Shown: positions 22,023-33,631, numbered from the stretch's first letter. The stretch: DNA of 64,000 bases from Microplitis mediator (GCF_029852145.1 NC_079976.1:11196104-11260103); one strand, 5' to 3'. Made by a program: numbers and translations. The notes: generated by a model not told the origin, from the letters alone.

Positions 22023-22359
22023 TGCAAAAAAAAATTAGTTTCATCGATCCACCTGATTTCTCTGTGTACAAATTTATTTCCTTATGTTACCATCCCGCAC
22101 ATGTCTACTAATATTTTTTTTTTATAATTTATTTTTAATAAGCATAGGTGCTTATTTAGCAACAGTCTTGGCACAATACTGGCTCTCGATATTGGGCCAA
22201 TACTAAGATGCAGTCTTGGCACAACACTGCCACTCAAGCTTGGCTGGGTGTTATCATTTCGATGCTTAGACAGACTTGGGCCAAGCTTGGATTTCAAGCT
22301 TTCCCCAGAGTTAATAAGTCTTGCGCCAAGCTTGGGCCTATTGTTTCTTCCTATAAGGG

Positions 22360-23126
22360 AATCCCTGATGTTTGCTTATAACAAGATTGGACAATATTTG
22401 GTATGACCGACCCTCTAATATAATTTTATCTGGAGATTGCAGATAAACATCTACAAAAACAATATTTTGTTGTTAAAAAATGGTTTCTCATATCACCTCA
22501 CTCTTTCCTATATTAATTTTAATTCCAGCTCATTTTGCTCCGCTTACTTTATTTTTTATAGAAAAAATTTTAGATTTCTATTATTTCTGTGGTGAAATTT
22601 TTTACAAAACCTGTAATTTTACTAATATCAGGTTGAAATTTAACAAAATAATCGGTAGTCATCCAACAAATAAGGTTTATACCGTATGTGAAATCCTTGA
22701 AAAAGTTATAATTTTTTTTTCCTTTCACAATAATCCGATTAGTTGAATTTATTTTTTTAAAAAAGTTACTAGTAAAGTTTCATATTTAATCAGACTATAA
22801 AAATAGGAATGAGTTTATTTAGAAATAAATTTTTTTGTATAAAAAAAATTTTTCATTTGTTATTTATTTTTTTTTATTATTTATTCCAGCGTTTATGACG
22901 TTAAGTTTTATGAGTGCGTTGTTATTCATGATTTCACGTGATTTGCATAAAGATTTTCCGCAAAACTACCGGATATATTATACTGAGCAAAACTGTATAT
23001 AAATAATTTTGTATGACATTAAATTTTAATACTGAATAAAATCCTTTCAACTATATAATGTTATATTTTATAATTTATGCAGATAGGTTTTAACAAAAAA
23101 ATAAAATATAAAACTTATTATTATTA
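22360..23126. other. AT-rich stretch, no gene recognised
   Basis: An 88-residue plus frame at 22480-22746 is hydrophobic in its N-terminal half (SLFPILILIPAHFAPLTLFF) but matches no family I know and lies in AT-rich DNA. I treat it as chance. Confidence 0.35.
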
Positions 23127-23365
23127 AGTGAAGGTGGGCTAAAATATGGCTATTGGATATGTTACTGGTCATTTATTTTTGAACACAAAAGAACTTTTTC
23201 ATTGTCATAAAAAAAAATGGTTTTCAAGACAGGCAACTCTTTCTTATATTATTGAATTTTGAGTTTTAAAAAATATTTCCAAATCAATATTTTATTTTAA
23301 AAAATTTTTTTAAATTCAAAAACGGTTGCATAACTCGGGCAGACTAACTTACCCCACCCTTCATC
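23127..23365. mobile_element. Small MITE, GAAGGGTGGGG termini
   Basis: The ends are AGTGAAGGTGGGCTAA and the inverse of GATGAAGGGTGGGGTAAG, flanked by TA on both sides. At about 240 bp without coding it is a miniature element. The termini resemble those of the larger element at 33632-37717 (GTGGAGGGTGGGGTC). Confidence 0.55.
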
Positions 23366-23967
23366 TAGTATTTAAATATAACTATTTACAAAAAAAAACA
23401 AGTTTTTTTGTTTCAAAATGATGTCTCATTCTAAATTTGGAGGAAAAAAAAACTTTACACTCAATTTTGAAAATCAGCTTGATCAAAAATTTTAAATAAA
23501 AAAATTTATTGGTAATAATGTGCAATGTTGGTTTATTAAATAATTTGAAAGTTAAAGCGTGATTTAAATAAAAAAATAACAAGATTTCTTACTGAATCTG
23601 ATAAACATCAAAGAGAAAGCCTCAAAATAGGTATTTACAGAATACTAATTAAAGATTACTTTACGATAATAAGTTTATGAATTATAGGTTATCCAAAGTG
23701 TGATTTATACTCTGACAGCCGATTACACTGCGACTAATTATCTCGTAGCTGGTCAACCGAACGAATTAGAAGCGAGATAAATTTAACCACACATAACTTG
23801 AATATACAAATTTTTTTAAAAATTAAAGTTTACTTTTTTAAAAATGTCAGTAGTATTAAAAACTTTTATTGTCAACTATCAAAAACTAGAGAGCTTTCAA
23901 CAGTTATTATGGTATTTAAATGATACGCAAAGATCTACAAGTTTTGTTTTAAGCACTAAAATTCCTT
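23366..23967. other. AT-rich stretch, no gene recognised
   Basis: Nothing supportable is seen; open frames are short and T- or A-rich. Confidence 0.35.
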
Positions 23968-24426
23968 CACTGAGAAAAAAACTTTCTTCTGAGAACTAAA
24001 TTTTAGTTATGACAACAAAATGATTTGATTGCCCATTGCCAATCATATATTTGGTTGTTTTAACTAAATATTTTATAATCCACTAATAAAACAAATTATT
24101 AGAAACTAAAGAATATTTAGTGAAGATAATTACGCGTTCAGTAGCAAGCATATAAAATCAAATTGATTACCTGTAGAGCTTATAAAGTAGTCATAATGAA
24201 ATATATGAGTGATCTTTAGAGAATGAGTTATTAATAATAATTAAATATTATTTTAAAATGACAGGATATTTATTTAACAATTAATTAAATACATATTTAG
24301 AAAAATAATTTATTTCCTTGACACGTAAATTTTTTTGTACTATGATAAAAATTGTTCAGGGAAACATTAGTATTAAAAATTTATGTCATAGTGTACGTAA
24401 TACAGGATACCCCTATATTACTATCA

Positions 24427-24966
24427 ATAAATCGAAATAAAAAAAAAATTTTAATGTACCACATTTTTAAAAGGACTAAAAAGTAGAAAATAATTTCTCT
24501 GAGCCACATGAAGATTTAAAACCATATTCAGATTTCGAACTTCTTACAGATAGTCCTGAATATTTATGATTGTGATTTTTTAATAACTATGAAAATACTT
24601 GCAATATTTAAAACGAAAAACCTGGGGCGTATGCAACAGATAATTGATGCATTAATAGTACAACTAACTATTTTATTGCACTACAAATGATTTGAACTAA
24701 TGTTATCGTTTTCTCACTGATAGCTCCTATCTATACTTTTTACAGTTATGTATGGCATGTACCTCACGTTTTTCGTTTTAAATCTTACAAGTGTTTTCAT
24801 AGTTATTAAAAAATCACAATCATAAATATTCAGGACTATCTGTAAGAAGTTTGGAATCTGAATGTGGTTTTAAATCTTCATGTGGCTCAGAGAAATTATT
24901 TTCTACTTTTTAGTCCGTTTTAAAAACGTGGTACATTAAAAATTTTTTTTTTATTTCGATTTGCTT
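24427..24966. mobile_element. Palindromic element, AAATCGAAATAAA terminus
   Basis: The arms 24427-24620 and 24770-24966 are close inverted copies (gtagaaaataatttctctga and its inverse, cagatagtcctgaatattta and its inverse). The loop is about 140 bases. No target duplication is clear. Confidence 0.65.
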
Positions 24967-25299
24967 TCTACTTTTTAGTATTTTGTGCGTGAAATTTTGA
25001 AATCGATTTTAACAACTTTGATAAGACAATGACAGAGAAATGCAACAAATTTCAGGTTCATTTCAGTTTCTTCTCATCTGATCATATCTAAAATAGAAAA
25101 TCGTTATATCTACCTACCAATAAAATATCAAACTATTTAATTGTTATTTATTTTTTTTTATTTAAATAATTTTTTTAAAGAACTTACCACTGATGGTTGA
25201 CAATTAATAATGACCTGTAGAGTTTTGCTAGGAATAGATCTGCAGACTAAGATTCAATTTAACAACTAATATCTAACATTAAATTTAATGAAAAATAAT
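24967..25299. other. AT-rich stretch inside element A, no gene
   Basis: No repeat partner or coding signal is found. Confidence 0.3.
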
Positions 25300-25487
25300 C
25301 CCTGATTAAAAAAAATGATTAAAAATGATTTCACACGTTAAATCCCATACAGGAAGCCCCAGAGTTGAACGACGGGGCCATGTCTGGGACATTGTTGGGA
25401 AGCCCATCTTGGCAAACCTATACTGTCCCATGCCCGGGCCATAACTGGGTAATTAGTCTTGGCCATTCCAATGATCACCCAGGCTTG

Positions 25488-25810
25488 GGCCAAGGCTGGA
25501 TAACCTAGCCTTGGCCAAGCCTAGAGTCACCCTAACTTGGGCCAAGTTTGCGTAACCTAACCTCGGCCGTTGGATGGTAACCCTAACATGGGCCAAGACT
25601 GGGTAACCTAGCCTTGGCCAAGCCTAGAGTCACCCTAACTTGGGCCAAGTTTGCGTAACCGAACCTCGGCCGTTGGATGGTATCCCTAACATGGGCCAAG
25701 ACTGGGTAACCTAGCCTTGGCCAAGCCTAGAGTCACCCTAACTTGGGCCAAGTTTGCGTAACCGAACCTCGGCCGTTGGATGGTAACCCTAACATGGGCC
25801 AAGACTAGGT
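25488..25810. repeat. 103-bp tandem repeat
   Basis: Three consecutive near-identical units contain gggccaagactgggtaacct, acttgggccaagtttgcg and cctcggccgttggatggta. Confidence 0.85.
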
Positions 25811-26404
25811 TCCCCTGCCTTGATCATTCAATGGCAAGCCAGATTTGGGCCAAGGTAGGATTATCCAAGTTCGGCTATACCTATAGTTTCCCATCCTTGG
25901 GCCAGAATTGGTTAACCCACATTTTTTATTAATTATTCAATTAACTCATTATTATGGTTTTTTAAATTAATAATTATTTATTTTTGAATTAAAATAAGTT
26001 TTAATTAATAAATATTATAATATTGCGATTAAAATTATTTACAACTAATAATTGAAATATTTTTTAGTTCGTTGTTATTTGCAATCAACAACCGTAATTT
26101 TCTAATTTTAGTTATAAAAATTAATTTAAGTAAGAAATAACTCATGAATTTCTACAATAAATGTTATTTTTAATAATATTGGTGGTAGAGCAAGACAATT
26201 CAACTGGGTTCTTGATAAATAATCAATTAAATTTAATAAATTTTATTTTTAAAAATTATGTAATTATAATAAAAATAATACGAAATTATTATTTTTTTTC
26301 TTAATCGAAAATATTTATTTAATTGCTTTTTATATTTCATAAAACCAAGTGGTTGTAGTAAAATGAATAAGTACAACATATAAAAGTTTCGGTTCAACAT
26401 TAGT

Positions 26405-26475
26405 AGGATCGTCCAGTAGCTACCGTTCAAACCTAGAGATCAGAAGGACGGCAGTTCGCGCCCAGAGCCCAGCAG
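26405..26475 (+). tRNA. tRNA-like sequence (degenerate)
   Basis: The order GTCCAGTAGCTACCG (A-box-like), ACCTAGAGATCAGAAGGACG (anticodon region) and GGCAGTTCGCGCCC (B-box-like) follows tRNA spacing, and TTTTC follows 15 bases later. It is degenerate compared with the copies at 21955 and 35321. Confidence 0.4.
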
Positions 26476-27294
26476 AATTTTCATTGAGTTTTTTCACATC
26501 ATTTACCTCACTTAAATAGTTTAAACGTTAATGATCACAAACTCTATTAGGATAATAATAATAAAATTTTTTTTAAATTAAATTTATTTGTTTTGTCGAT
26601 GCATGGGCCAAGTCTATCAAGCAAGCATGGGCCAAGTCTGGCAAGCAAGCATGGGCCAGGTCTGGCAAACAAGCATGGCTCAGATCTGGCCACCACGCAT
26701 GGGCCAGCCTTGGCAATGATGCCTGGGCCATTGGTAACAACCAAGCCTGGCACCCTGTTTTCATCCCAGACTTTTGCCAAAGCTGGGCCAAAGCGGGCTT
26801 ACAAGCATGGGCCAGAGATCGACAGCATTGCGCCAAGCGTGGTCCATATCTGGCCTCGTCGTATTTTCCTGTATGGGATGTCCATAAGAGACAGGATTAG
26901 AAATGATTTGAAGGATTAAGAAGTATTTAAAATGATTAAAAAACAAATCATTTTAAATACTTTTTAATCATTTTTTTTAATCAGGGATATTAAATGAACA
27001 ATAAATAACTTTTGAAAGTTATAAACATTCAGGATACGTGCATTTTTAAGCATGACAAATTTTTTTCTATACAAACAGAATGTTTTTAATGTTTGAATAT
27101 AATTGTAAATTACACATACATGTCATGTATAATTATCTGATTTATACACTAAATTATTCAATAATCCGTTGAAAACTAATAAAAAACTTAATTCTGTTTG
27201 TTGATCTGTCATCTATTTGTCAGCTATATTCAAGAATATAACTCATCCAGAAGTTAGTTTGAAATTGATTATAAAAATTTTTACCGAGTAGATA

Positions 27295-27880
27295 CACTGT
27301 AAAAAATCCGGAGTGAATTCGGATTTAATTTCAATCCGGATTCACTCCGCCACTCGGAGTTCCGGAGTTTAGAAAAAAATCACTCCGTATGCGGAGTGAA
27401 TTGGGAGTTTTTTTTAGCGGAGTGATCTCGGAGTGATACGGATTTTATTTCACTCCGAATTCACTCCGGTCTGGAGTTTTAACATTTAAATTAATTTATA
27501 TTAAACTGTTAAACAGCGTGTGTGTGCGCGTGTGTGCGTGCGTGTGTTCGGGTGTGTGCGTATGTGTGTTCGGGTGTGCGCATGTGTGCGTGTGTGCGAA
27601 TATGTGCGTGTGTGTGCGTATCGGTTGATCAGTACTGTAATACGCGAATTTTTATTTCGATTTTACTTTGTGGAGTTATATTTTATTAATAATATATTTA
27701 AAACTTCCCTCCGGAGTGAATTTCACTTCGAAGGGATTAAAATATTAAAAAATTATCCACTCCGTGAAAACTCCCCTGCGGAGTGAAATTCACTCCGAAG
27801 GGAGTGAATAATTAAAAATTTATTCACTCCGCATTCACTCCGGATTTAATCCGCATTCACTCCGCGGATTTTTTACAGTG
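27295..27880. mobile_element. ACTCCG-word inverted-repeat element
   Basis: The ends are CACTGTAAAAAATCCGG and CGGATTTTTTACAGTG. The arms are crowded with GGAGTGAATTC and GAATTCACTCC words. The middle has a GT/GC-rich run (27515-27620) with open frames that are not genes. The left flank is TA and the right flank AA, so the duplication may have decayed. A related fragment lies at 32958-33065. Confidence 0.7.
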
Positions 27881-28143
27881 AAAACAAACGAATATGAATT
27901 TTTTGTTCTGTTATTTTTCATTTTTTTTTTTTATTTTCGTTTTTTTCTTCCTCCTCTACTGCTTCTTCTTTTTTTTTTTTTTATTTTTTTTTTTCATTTT
28001 TTTTTTCATTTTCTTGCATTGTCATCTGATTCCGAGCTATGTTCCAAATTTCAAGTCTCTAGCTCATCGGGAAGTTACTTAAAAATCAATTACAAAATTC
28101 CACCCGAACAGACATACATGAAGGCGAGAATATAAACGTGGTA

Positions 28144-28312
28144 AAAAGGTGTTGTCGTCACTCTGCTAATTTTCAGCGCATAACTCGTCCCATAAATGCT
28201 TCAAGTTGGGAATATAAGAGTTCTAGAATAAGTTTCTTACCAGAGACACTATAAGTAGTGGGCGCGATCTAGTGGCGAGCACTGAACTAATCCAGCTGCT
28301 GCTGCCTACGAC
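28144..28312. repeat. Conserved core of CACTGAG family (copy A)
   Basis: It contains gtcactctgctaattttcag and gggcgcgatctagtggcgag, nearly identical to 990-1160 and 35780-35915. It is GC-richer than the rest of the element. The minus-strand frame shared by the other copies is broken by a stop here. Confidence 0.6.
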
Positions 28313-28796
28313 ATAACTTTTAAATCAATTATCATTAGGTTCAAATGTATATTTATTAACCTCGAACAAATATATGTATTTATTCTAAATGAGTATATTT
28401 TTTTGTGTCTAAGTAATATTTATTGGAGTTAATATAATAATATTTTGCTTTAATATTTGGATTTGTTGGTACTATAAAATAGTTTAGTTGTCCGTTAAAT
28501 AAATATTTTCTTAACTTTACCAAATGATTTTATTATCTCAGAGAGAGAAATATTAATGTCAACCAAATAGAGACTATAAAATCATTTGTTAAAAATGACG
28601 AAATAGATTATATTGACGTAATAAAATTTAGTTGTCCCAAATAAATTTTAGTTTAACAGAATTTAACAAAACCAATTTAATTGTCCGAAGAGAAATTTTT
28701 TCTCAGTGTTCTCTCCGCAATTTGAGAATTATAAATTTTTCGAATTTTACTTTTTCAGTGTTCCCAAAAACTTTAAATGTTATTTAAATCACTACA

Positions 28797-29624
28797 CACT
28801 GATAGGAGGATTTTTTAGCATTTGAAAAGATTTCTTATTATTTAAGAAATGATTTCTAAATAGTTTAATCGTATATTTGAGAAACCCCATAAGTCAAGGA
28901 AACAAAATTTTTTAGGAAACACAAAAAAGATTTTTCTGGTAAAACTTGACATTAAAATAATAAATAAATAATTGAAGACAATAATGATAAGGTCTCTGAA
29001 ACAGATTCAAACGAGAAAAATTTAATTTTTTAATGGAAACGACTTGAAAAAGTTAGTTAAAATTGATTGACTCATGGAGTTTCTCAACCAAACCGAAATA
29101 AAAAGTTATAAAATCATTATTTTTTAGATTTCTTCAACTCAAATCATTTATTAGACTGATAAAATAAAGTATGAAATATGAATTTGAACTCTGAAACTCA
29201 GAAAGAACAAAAAATAATAATTAATTTAAACATTTCAATTATTCATATAACAGTCAACAGTGAAACAATATTTGAAATTAATTTCCAAAAAAGCGCGAAT
29301 TTTAAATAAAAAAACAAACAAAATTATTTCTGTAAAACTTAAACTACATATGTTTATTTGAGTCATTGACTTATGGGGTTTCTTAATTAAATGCAATTGC
29401 TCTCACCCCGTTAATTTTTTTTAAACACTGATTTGATGCATATTTTTATTGATTTCTATGGAGGGACATCCAAAGAACCCAAAAGTACAAAAAACCCAAT
29501 TTCGTAAAAAACATGACTTATGGGGTCTCTCAAATAAACGATTTAGTTAAGAAATCATTTTTTAAGACATGATTTCTTAACTATTAAAAATCTTCTTAAA
29601 TGCTAAGAAATTCTTGTATCAGTG
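28797..29624. mobile_element. Inverted-repeat element with ACTTATGGGGTTTCTCAA phrases
   Basis: The ends are CACTGATAGGAGGATTTTTT and GAAATTCTTGTATCAGTG. The phrase GACTTATGGGGTTTCTCAA or its inverse occurs four times (about 28882, 29070, 29368, 29514), and AAGAAATGATTTCTTAA words lie near both ends. A TACA or TATA flank suggests a TA duplication blurred by a CA slip. Confidence 0.6.
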
Positions 29625-30174
29625 TATAATATGAGTGAGTAATTGGGTTTACTTAAAAGTAAATGTTTGGATTGAATAATAAAAAAAAAAAAAAAAATCT
29701 TAAGTCTATTAATCAAACGACTTTGTATCGGGCGTTAAAATGCCAAAATAACCCCAATAGAAACTTTATTTGCTTGCCATATGCCATAGGACCTTATTTC
29801 ACGCGTAAAAGACTGTCGTATATGCTACTAGGCTGAGTTGAGCACAGCAGCCAGGCCAGGGTTAGTAAAATAGACGTGGGAGACATTAGGAACCGAGACT
29901 TACCCACTCCCTTACTTTCACTTTCTCTTTCTACTAAGGGTGTATTTATATAGCTTTTGTTATAGTCTTACCGTCTTGTGCACTCTCGAGGCATGAGGCA
30001 GAGGGATGAGAGAGTAATATTGTTGGTAGGGTGGTAAACTCATTACCTACGCCCGACGTGGGGTTTAAGGAACCGACAGGGGTCCCTGAGAAGAGAACGA
30101 CTGGGCGAGAAAGCGTCTTTAAACGAGAAGGCAGGCTAAAGGGTATGAAAGTTAAGAGTAAAGCTTACACATTT

Positions 30175-30234
<60 letters not shown>

Positions 30235-30759
30235 GCCTTGAGATGAGAGAGTATTGAGAGTATAATGTAAAGTAAAGTCTAATGTAGCGAAAGTAAGCGT
30301 CACCGATCGTTTCCACCAGGCTAGGTTTTGGTTAATTCGAAAATCTATGCCTTCTTGTTGCAATCGATGTTAAGTCGATGCATGTACTTTCGGATATTTA
30401 AATTTTTCTAAATACCGCAAAAATTTAAGTTTCATTAAGACAATAGTCTTTTTTACTGAAAAATCTGTAATCGGTTTTTACAGAATCGTAATATTGAAAC
30501 GATCGGTTTTACGTGTCTCGATGTATTTACTTTTTTAATAGATTATTTCATAGCAAACACAAAAGATCCTTAAGATTAAATGTCTAAGATTCCTGGTTCT
30601 CGAATTATAAGCATTTAAGTATTCAAAAACTTAACAGTTCCCCGGAAAACCCAAACTATCAAGAAATTTTTTGTTTTACGGCTAAAGTATAAGATAAATG
30701 TAACTAGCTGTTATAATCTTTTTTGTAGAGAATTTTATTGTGAACACAAAAATACTTTA
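29625..30759. other. Stretch without recognised gene, includes (TA)n
   Basis: 29800-30130 is less AT-rich than the surroundings and shows no repeat partner in this window, so it may be unique host DNA. No convincing frame is present. A (TA)n tract lies at 30177-30234. Confidence 0.35.
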
Positions 30760-31365
30760 CACACTGACAAAAAAGTGGTAATACTTCCCATCTTAACGAA
30801 GTAACTATTCCCATCTTTACATTTTAATGATTCTTATTTTTTTATGTTAACTTTTTCTATCGGAGATGGTAAGCATTCTTATCCGAGATGATGATCATTA
30901 CTATCACAGAAAGCAAAATTCAAAAATTTTCCAGACATAAGAAATATTACTATCGGAGATGGTATACCAATTATCTGGTTATAACCATTCTTATCCGTGA
31001 TAATAATCATTACCATGGTAATGGTCTGGGTTCGATTCCCAGTTCGGGCTATCTATATTTTTCTCAATTTATCTATAAATTGTCTTATTGAGAAGGTTAA
31101 TTGTAAGTTTAGGTTTCACTATATTTAAAAATTGGTGAGATGCATCTCAGAAGGCAAAATTGAAAAATTTTTCAGACATAAGAAATATTACTATCTAGAT
31201 GGTAACTATTACTATCGGCAGTAATAATTATTACTATACGAGAAACAAATAGTATTAATTAGAAACGAATAGCGAAACATAAAAGCATGACAACGATTAT
31301 CACATATAGATGGTAATCATTCCCTATTGCTAGATTGTAATAGTTAGCATTTTTTTTTCAGCGTG
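30760..31365. mobile_element. ATCGGAGATGGTAAT-word element with tRNA-like 3' half
   Basis: The ends are CACACTGACAAAAAAGTGG and CATTTTTTTTTCAGCGTG with TA on both sides. The arms repeat TTACTATCGGAGATGGTA, GATGGTAACTATTACTATC and TAATAATCATTAC words. The centre (31018-31052) has a B-box tRNA-like segment. Confidence 0.65.
31018..31052 (+). tRNA. tRNA-like 3' half (B-box)
   Basis: GTCTGGGTTCGATTCCCAGT is a perfect T-arm with B-box (CTGGG paired with CCCAG). The upstream A-box region has been replaced by element words. It is a fragment at the exact centre of its element. Confidence 0.45.
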
Positions 31366-31811
31366 TATGATGAAAAGTCGAAAATTGGTGATTGACAAGT
31401 TAGAGGCAGATAAGTATCTAAAAACGTACTCTCTGAAAACGACTTAGGGGAGATAAGGCAAGAAGGCCCCCATAAGTCGGTTATTACTTTTTGTGGCTTT
31501 CGATCTTCAAATCAGTTTACTTTTGACCTATTTCGAACAAATCCACGAACACTTTGCCGATACTTTAAAAAAAAATTTTTTTTTCTGGGGCATAACGGCC
31601 TCCCTCCAAAAGATGATAAAAAAAAATTTTTTTTTTTTAGGTTTTCCCGGGTGAAAATATTCTAAAAGTAATTTTTATTCTCGGCCGAAAATTGACCGAA
31701 AAAAGGCCTAGGTAGTGAACACGAGGCCGAAACTCGTTAGGCCAAAAATGGCCGAAAAAAAGCCGACAATAAAGCTTAAAAATGTCTGACGCCAGATACG
31801 AGGATTTATAC

Positions 31812-31852
<41 letters not shown>

Positions 31853-32444
31853 TTGATTGGATAGAATAGGAATAATTGAATTTATCAAATAGTGATTTAA
31901 TTGTCCGGTAAAAGTAAATTATAAATGGCCATATATTAAAATTTCCAATATATACAAAGGCATGTATAAAAATTTCAACTAAGTTAAAAAAAAAAAGACA
32001 CTCCATTTCTTTTTTTTTTCTTTTTTTTTATTTTTTTGATGATGCGGAAATCAATTTAGATTTTCGATCATGTTAATTTCTAACCGAGTAGAAATTTTTA
32101 ATTTAGGGAAAAAACGCTATAAATATCAACCGAACGCACACGATTTAGTGGGATTCGAACCCGGGATCTAACGAACGAAAGACCGACGCTTTAACGACTA
32201 GGCTACGCTACCGACAGTGACTGCTAAGTTTACTTGTGCTATATGAGATTGTAAGAATAACTCACTTTTAAAACAGCAAAATATAATTGAAAATCTATTA
32301 TTAGTAATAACGAAAAAATTTCTTTTTTTTTTTTCGTGTGCTATAGAATCCTGTGTGTAAGTAATTGTGATATGTGTAATTTTGGTTATATAGTTATGTA
32401 TAAAATTATTTAAAAAATATATAGGCTCTATATATGGCCATGTA
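31366..32444. repeat. GGCCGAAAA-word cluster, (ATT)n and flanking DNA
   Basis: A CCCGGGTGAAAAT terminus at 31649 is followed by about 130 bases of GGCCGAAAA and TCGGCC words (to 31780). A (TTA)n run occupies 31811-31851, and a reverse tRNA-like sequence lies at 32149-32216. A last CGGCC word occurs at 32845. The right terminus is not found. No gene is seen. Confidence 0.45.
32149..32216 (-). tRNA. tRNA-like sequence, best A- and B-box
   Basis: On the minus strand TAGCGTAGCCTAGTCGTTAA (D arm with A-box), CGGTCTTTCGTTCGTTAG (anticodon arm) and CCCGGGTTCGAATCCCA (T arm with B-box) are in correct order and spacing. GGG-TTCGAAT-CCC pairs well. I could not pair a complete acceptor stem, so status as a true tRNA is doubtful. 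Confidence 0.5.
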
Positions 32445-32910
32445 CCTCCATGAAAAAAATTTATAAAAAAAATATATTTTTTCATATTAAAAAATGTATT
32501 AAAAATATATCTTAGAATATATAAAAAATACATGTATAAAAATATATTTTTAAATATAACAAAAATATAGGTATGGTGAGATAAAAAATATATTCGTAAT
32601 ATATTTTAAATTTATAAAAAATATAATTATAAAAATATCAAAAAATTATATAAAAATATGTTTTTCTGTTAATCAACAACATAGAAAAAGAAATATAAAA
32701 AGTTTATGTAAAAAAAATATTTTTTATATGTTTTTCCTTACATTGTTGATTAACTTAAAAATATGTTACTAATATATTTTTATACATGTATTTTTTTATA
32801 TATTCTAAGATAGATTTTTATTATATTTAAAATATAGACCAAAATCGGCCAAAAGTTAGCTATTTAAAATATATTTTTTATGTAATTTTAATATATTTTT
32901 TTCATGGGGG
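32445..32910. mobile_element. AAATATATTTTTTA-word element (CCNCCATGAAAAAAAT termini)
   Basis: The left end CCTCCATGAAAAAAATTTAT and the right end ATATATTTTTTTCATGGGGG are inverses with TA on both sides. The interior repeats AAATATATTTTT words, and gttaatcaacaacat near 32670 is mirrored near 32740. The termini resemble those of the block at 51193-62718. Confidence 0.65.
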
Positions 32911-33631
32911 TATAGGTCATATGTAACTCATTTTTTCTGTATGATTAACTACTATGCTTACCCTGTAAAAAATTTGCAGATTAAAAGCGGAGTAAACGTG
33001 GAGTGAATGATTTTCTATTTCTTTAATCCCCAGGAGTGAATTTCATTCCAAAGGGAAGTTTTAGAACATATTAATTATAAAAAAAATTACTAAGACGTAT
33101 AGTGAAGTTAAGTCTTTTATATTTAGACATTTATATTGACTACGGAATAATTACGAGCTCCCTTTACATATGTTCATAAGAAATAACTGTTTAAAATTAT
33201 AATCTGTTAATAATGAAAAATCTTGTTCGTATAAAGTTAAAGAAATCGATTTTTCATTTTTGCTCATTAATATATTTTCACTGAGCCACGAACTATCACA
33301 TAACTTACAACAATGATACCACGAAAAAAAATTTTATAGTGTACCAAAATATAAACTATTCCCATAAAAACTATGCTTCTCTAATTATTAAATAATTAAA
33401 TGTTTCCACTATGTCTTATATAAAATTATAACTTAAGTTATATTACACTAAATAGTGAGTTACTAAAACATTTTAAAAATTGAAAACATAATTTTTCTCA
33501 AAAGTTTCAAATACATTTTTAAGTTTCACAACTTGAAAATTTTATATGTTCTATTTTGAGTTGCATAAAATATTGTTTCAATGTTAAGAATGTATTACTT
33601 TCTCTTTACAATTATAATTACTTTTATATTA
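32911..33631. other. AT-rich stretch with an ACTCCG-word fragment
   Basis: 32958-33065 (ctgtaaaaaatttgcag, then gtggagtgaatg and ggagtgaatttcattcc) is a decayed piece of the ACTCCG-word family. The rest shows no gene or repeat. Confidence 0.4.

Larger units (their letters stand above)
21222..22359. mobile_element. TTGGGCCAAG-word inverted-repeat element with tRNA-like core
   Basis: The left end is CCCTTGTAGGAAAAAAA and the right end TTCTTCCTATAAGGG. The flanks are acAA and AAtcc, a 2-bp AA duplication. The left arm holds a tandem array of 51-bp units, the right arm (22155-22345) has looser CTTGGGCCAAG words, and the middle carries a tRNA-like sequence. No transposase is encoded. It is a relative of the element at 25344-26877, sharing cggggcca near the start and the same word, but most of the rest differs. 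Confidence 0.75.
25344..26877. mobile_element. TTGGGCCAAG-word element with tRNA-like core (second copy)
   Basis: The ends are CCCATACAGGAAG and TTTTCCTGTATGGG. Comparison with the empty site at 38055-38060 shows that AT was duplicated. The left arm (to 25915) has CTTGGGCCAAG words partly arranged in 103-bp tandem units; the right arm (26600-26877) has CATGGGCCAAGTCTGGC words. A tRNA-like sequence lies between them. There is no coding capacity; frames at 26547-26919 are reflections of the repeats. Confidence 0.8.
25300..26986. mobile_element. CCCTGATTAAAAAAA MITE split by a second element
   Basis: Removing 25344-26877 plus one AT leaves about 150 bases almost identical to the uninterrupted copy at 38013-38163. 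The ends are CCCTGATTAAAAAAAATG and its inverse; the flanks aAT and ATa give a 2-bp AT duplication. Confidence 0.8.
23968..28708. mobile_element. CACTGAG inverted-repeat element A with nested insertions
   Basis: The left end CACTGAGAAAAAAACTTTC and the right end AAATTTTTTCTCAGTG are inverses; flanks ccTT and TTct give a 2-bp TT duplication. It is a copy of the element at 33915-36517. The first about 430 bases and last about 560 bases align with that copy. The centre is occupied by a palindrome (24427-24966), a CCCTGATT element holding a TTGGGCCAAG element (25300-26986), and an ACTCCG-word element (27295-27880). The conserved core lies at 28144-28312. Confidence 0.7.

Noticed and set aside
27878..28135. 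Phe-rich membrane-like frames
   Set aside because: They come from a T-rich low-complexity tract at the edge of an inverted-repeat element.
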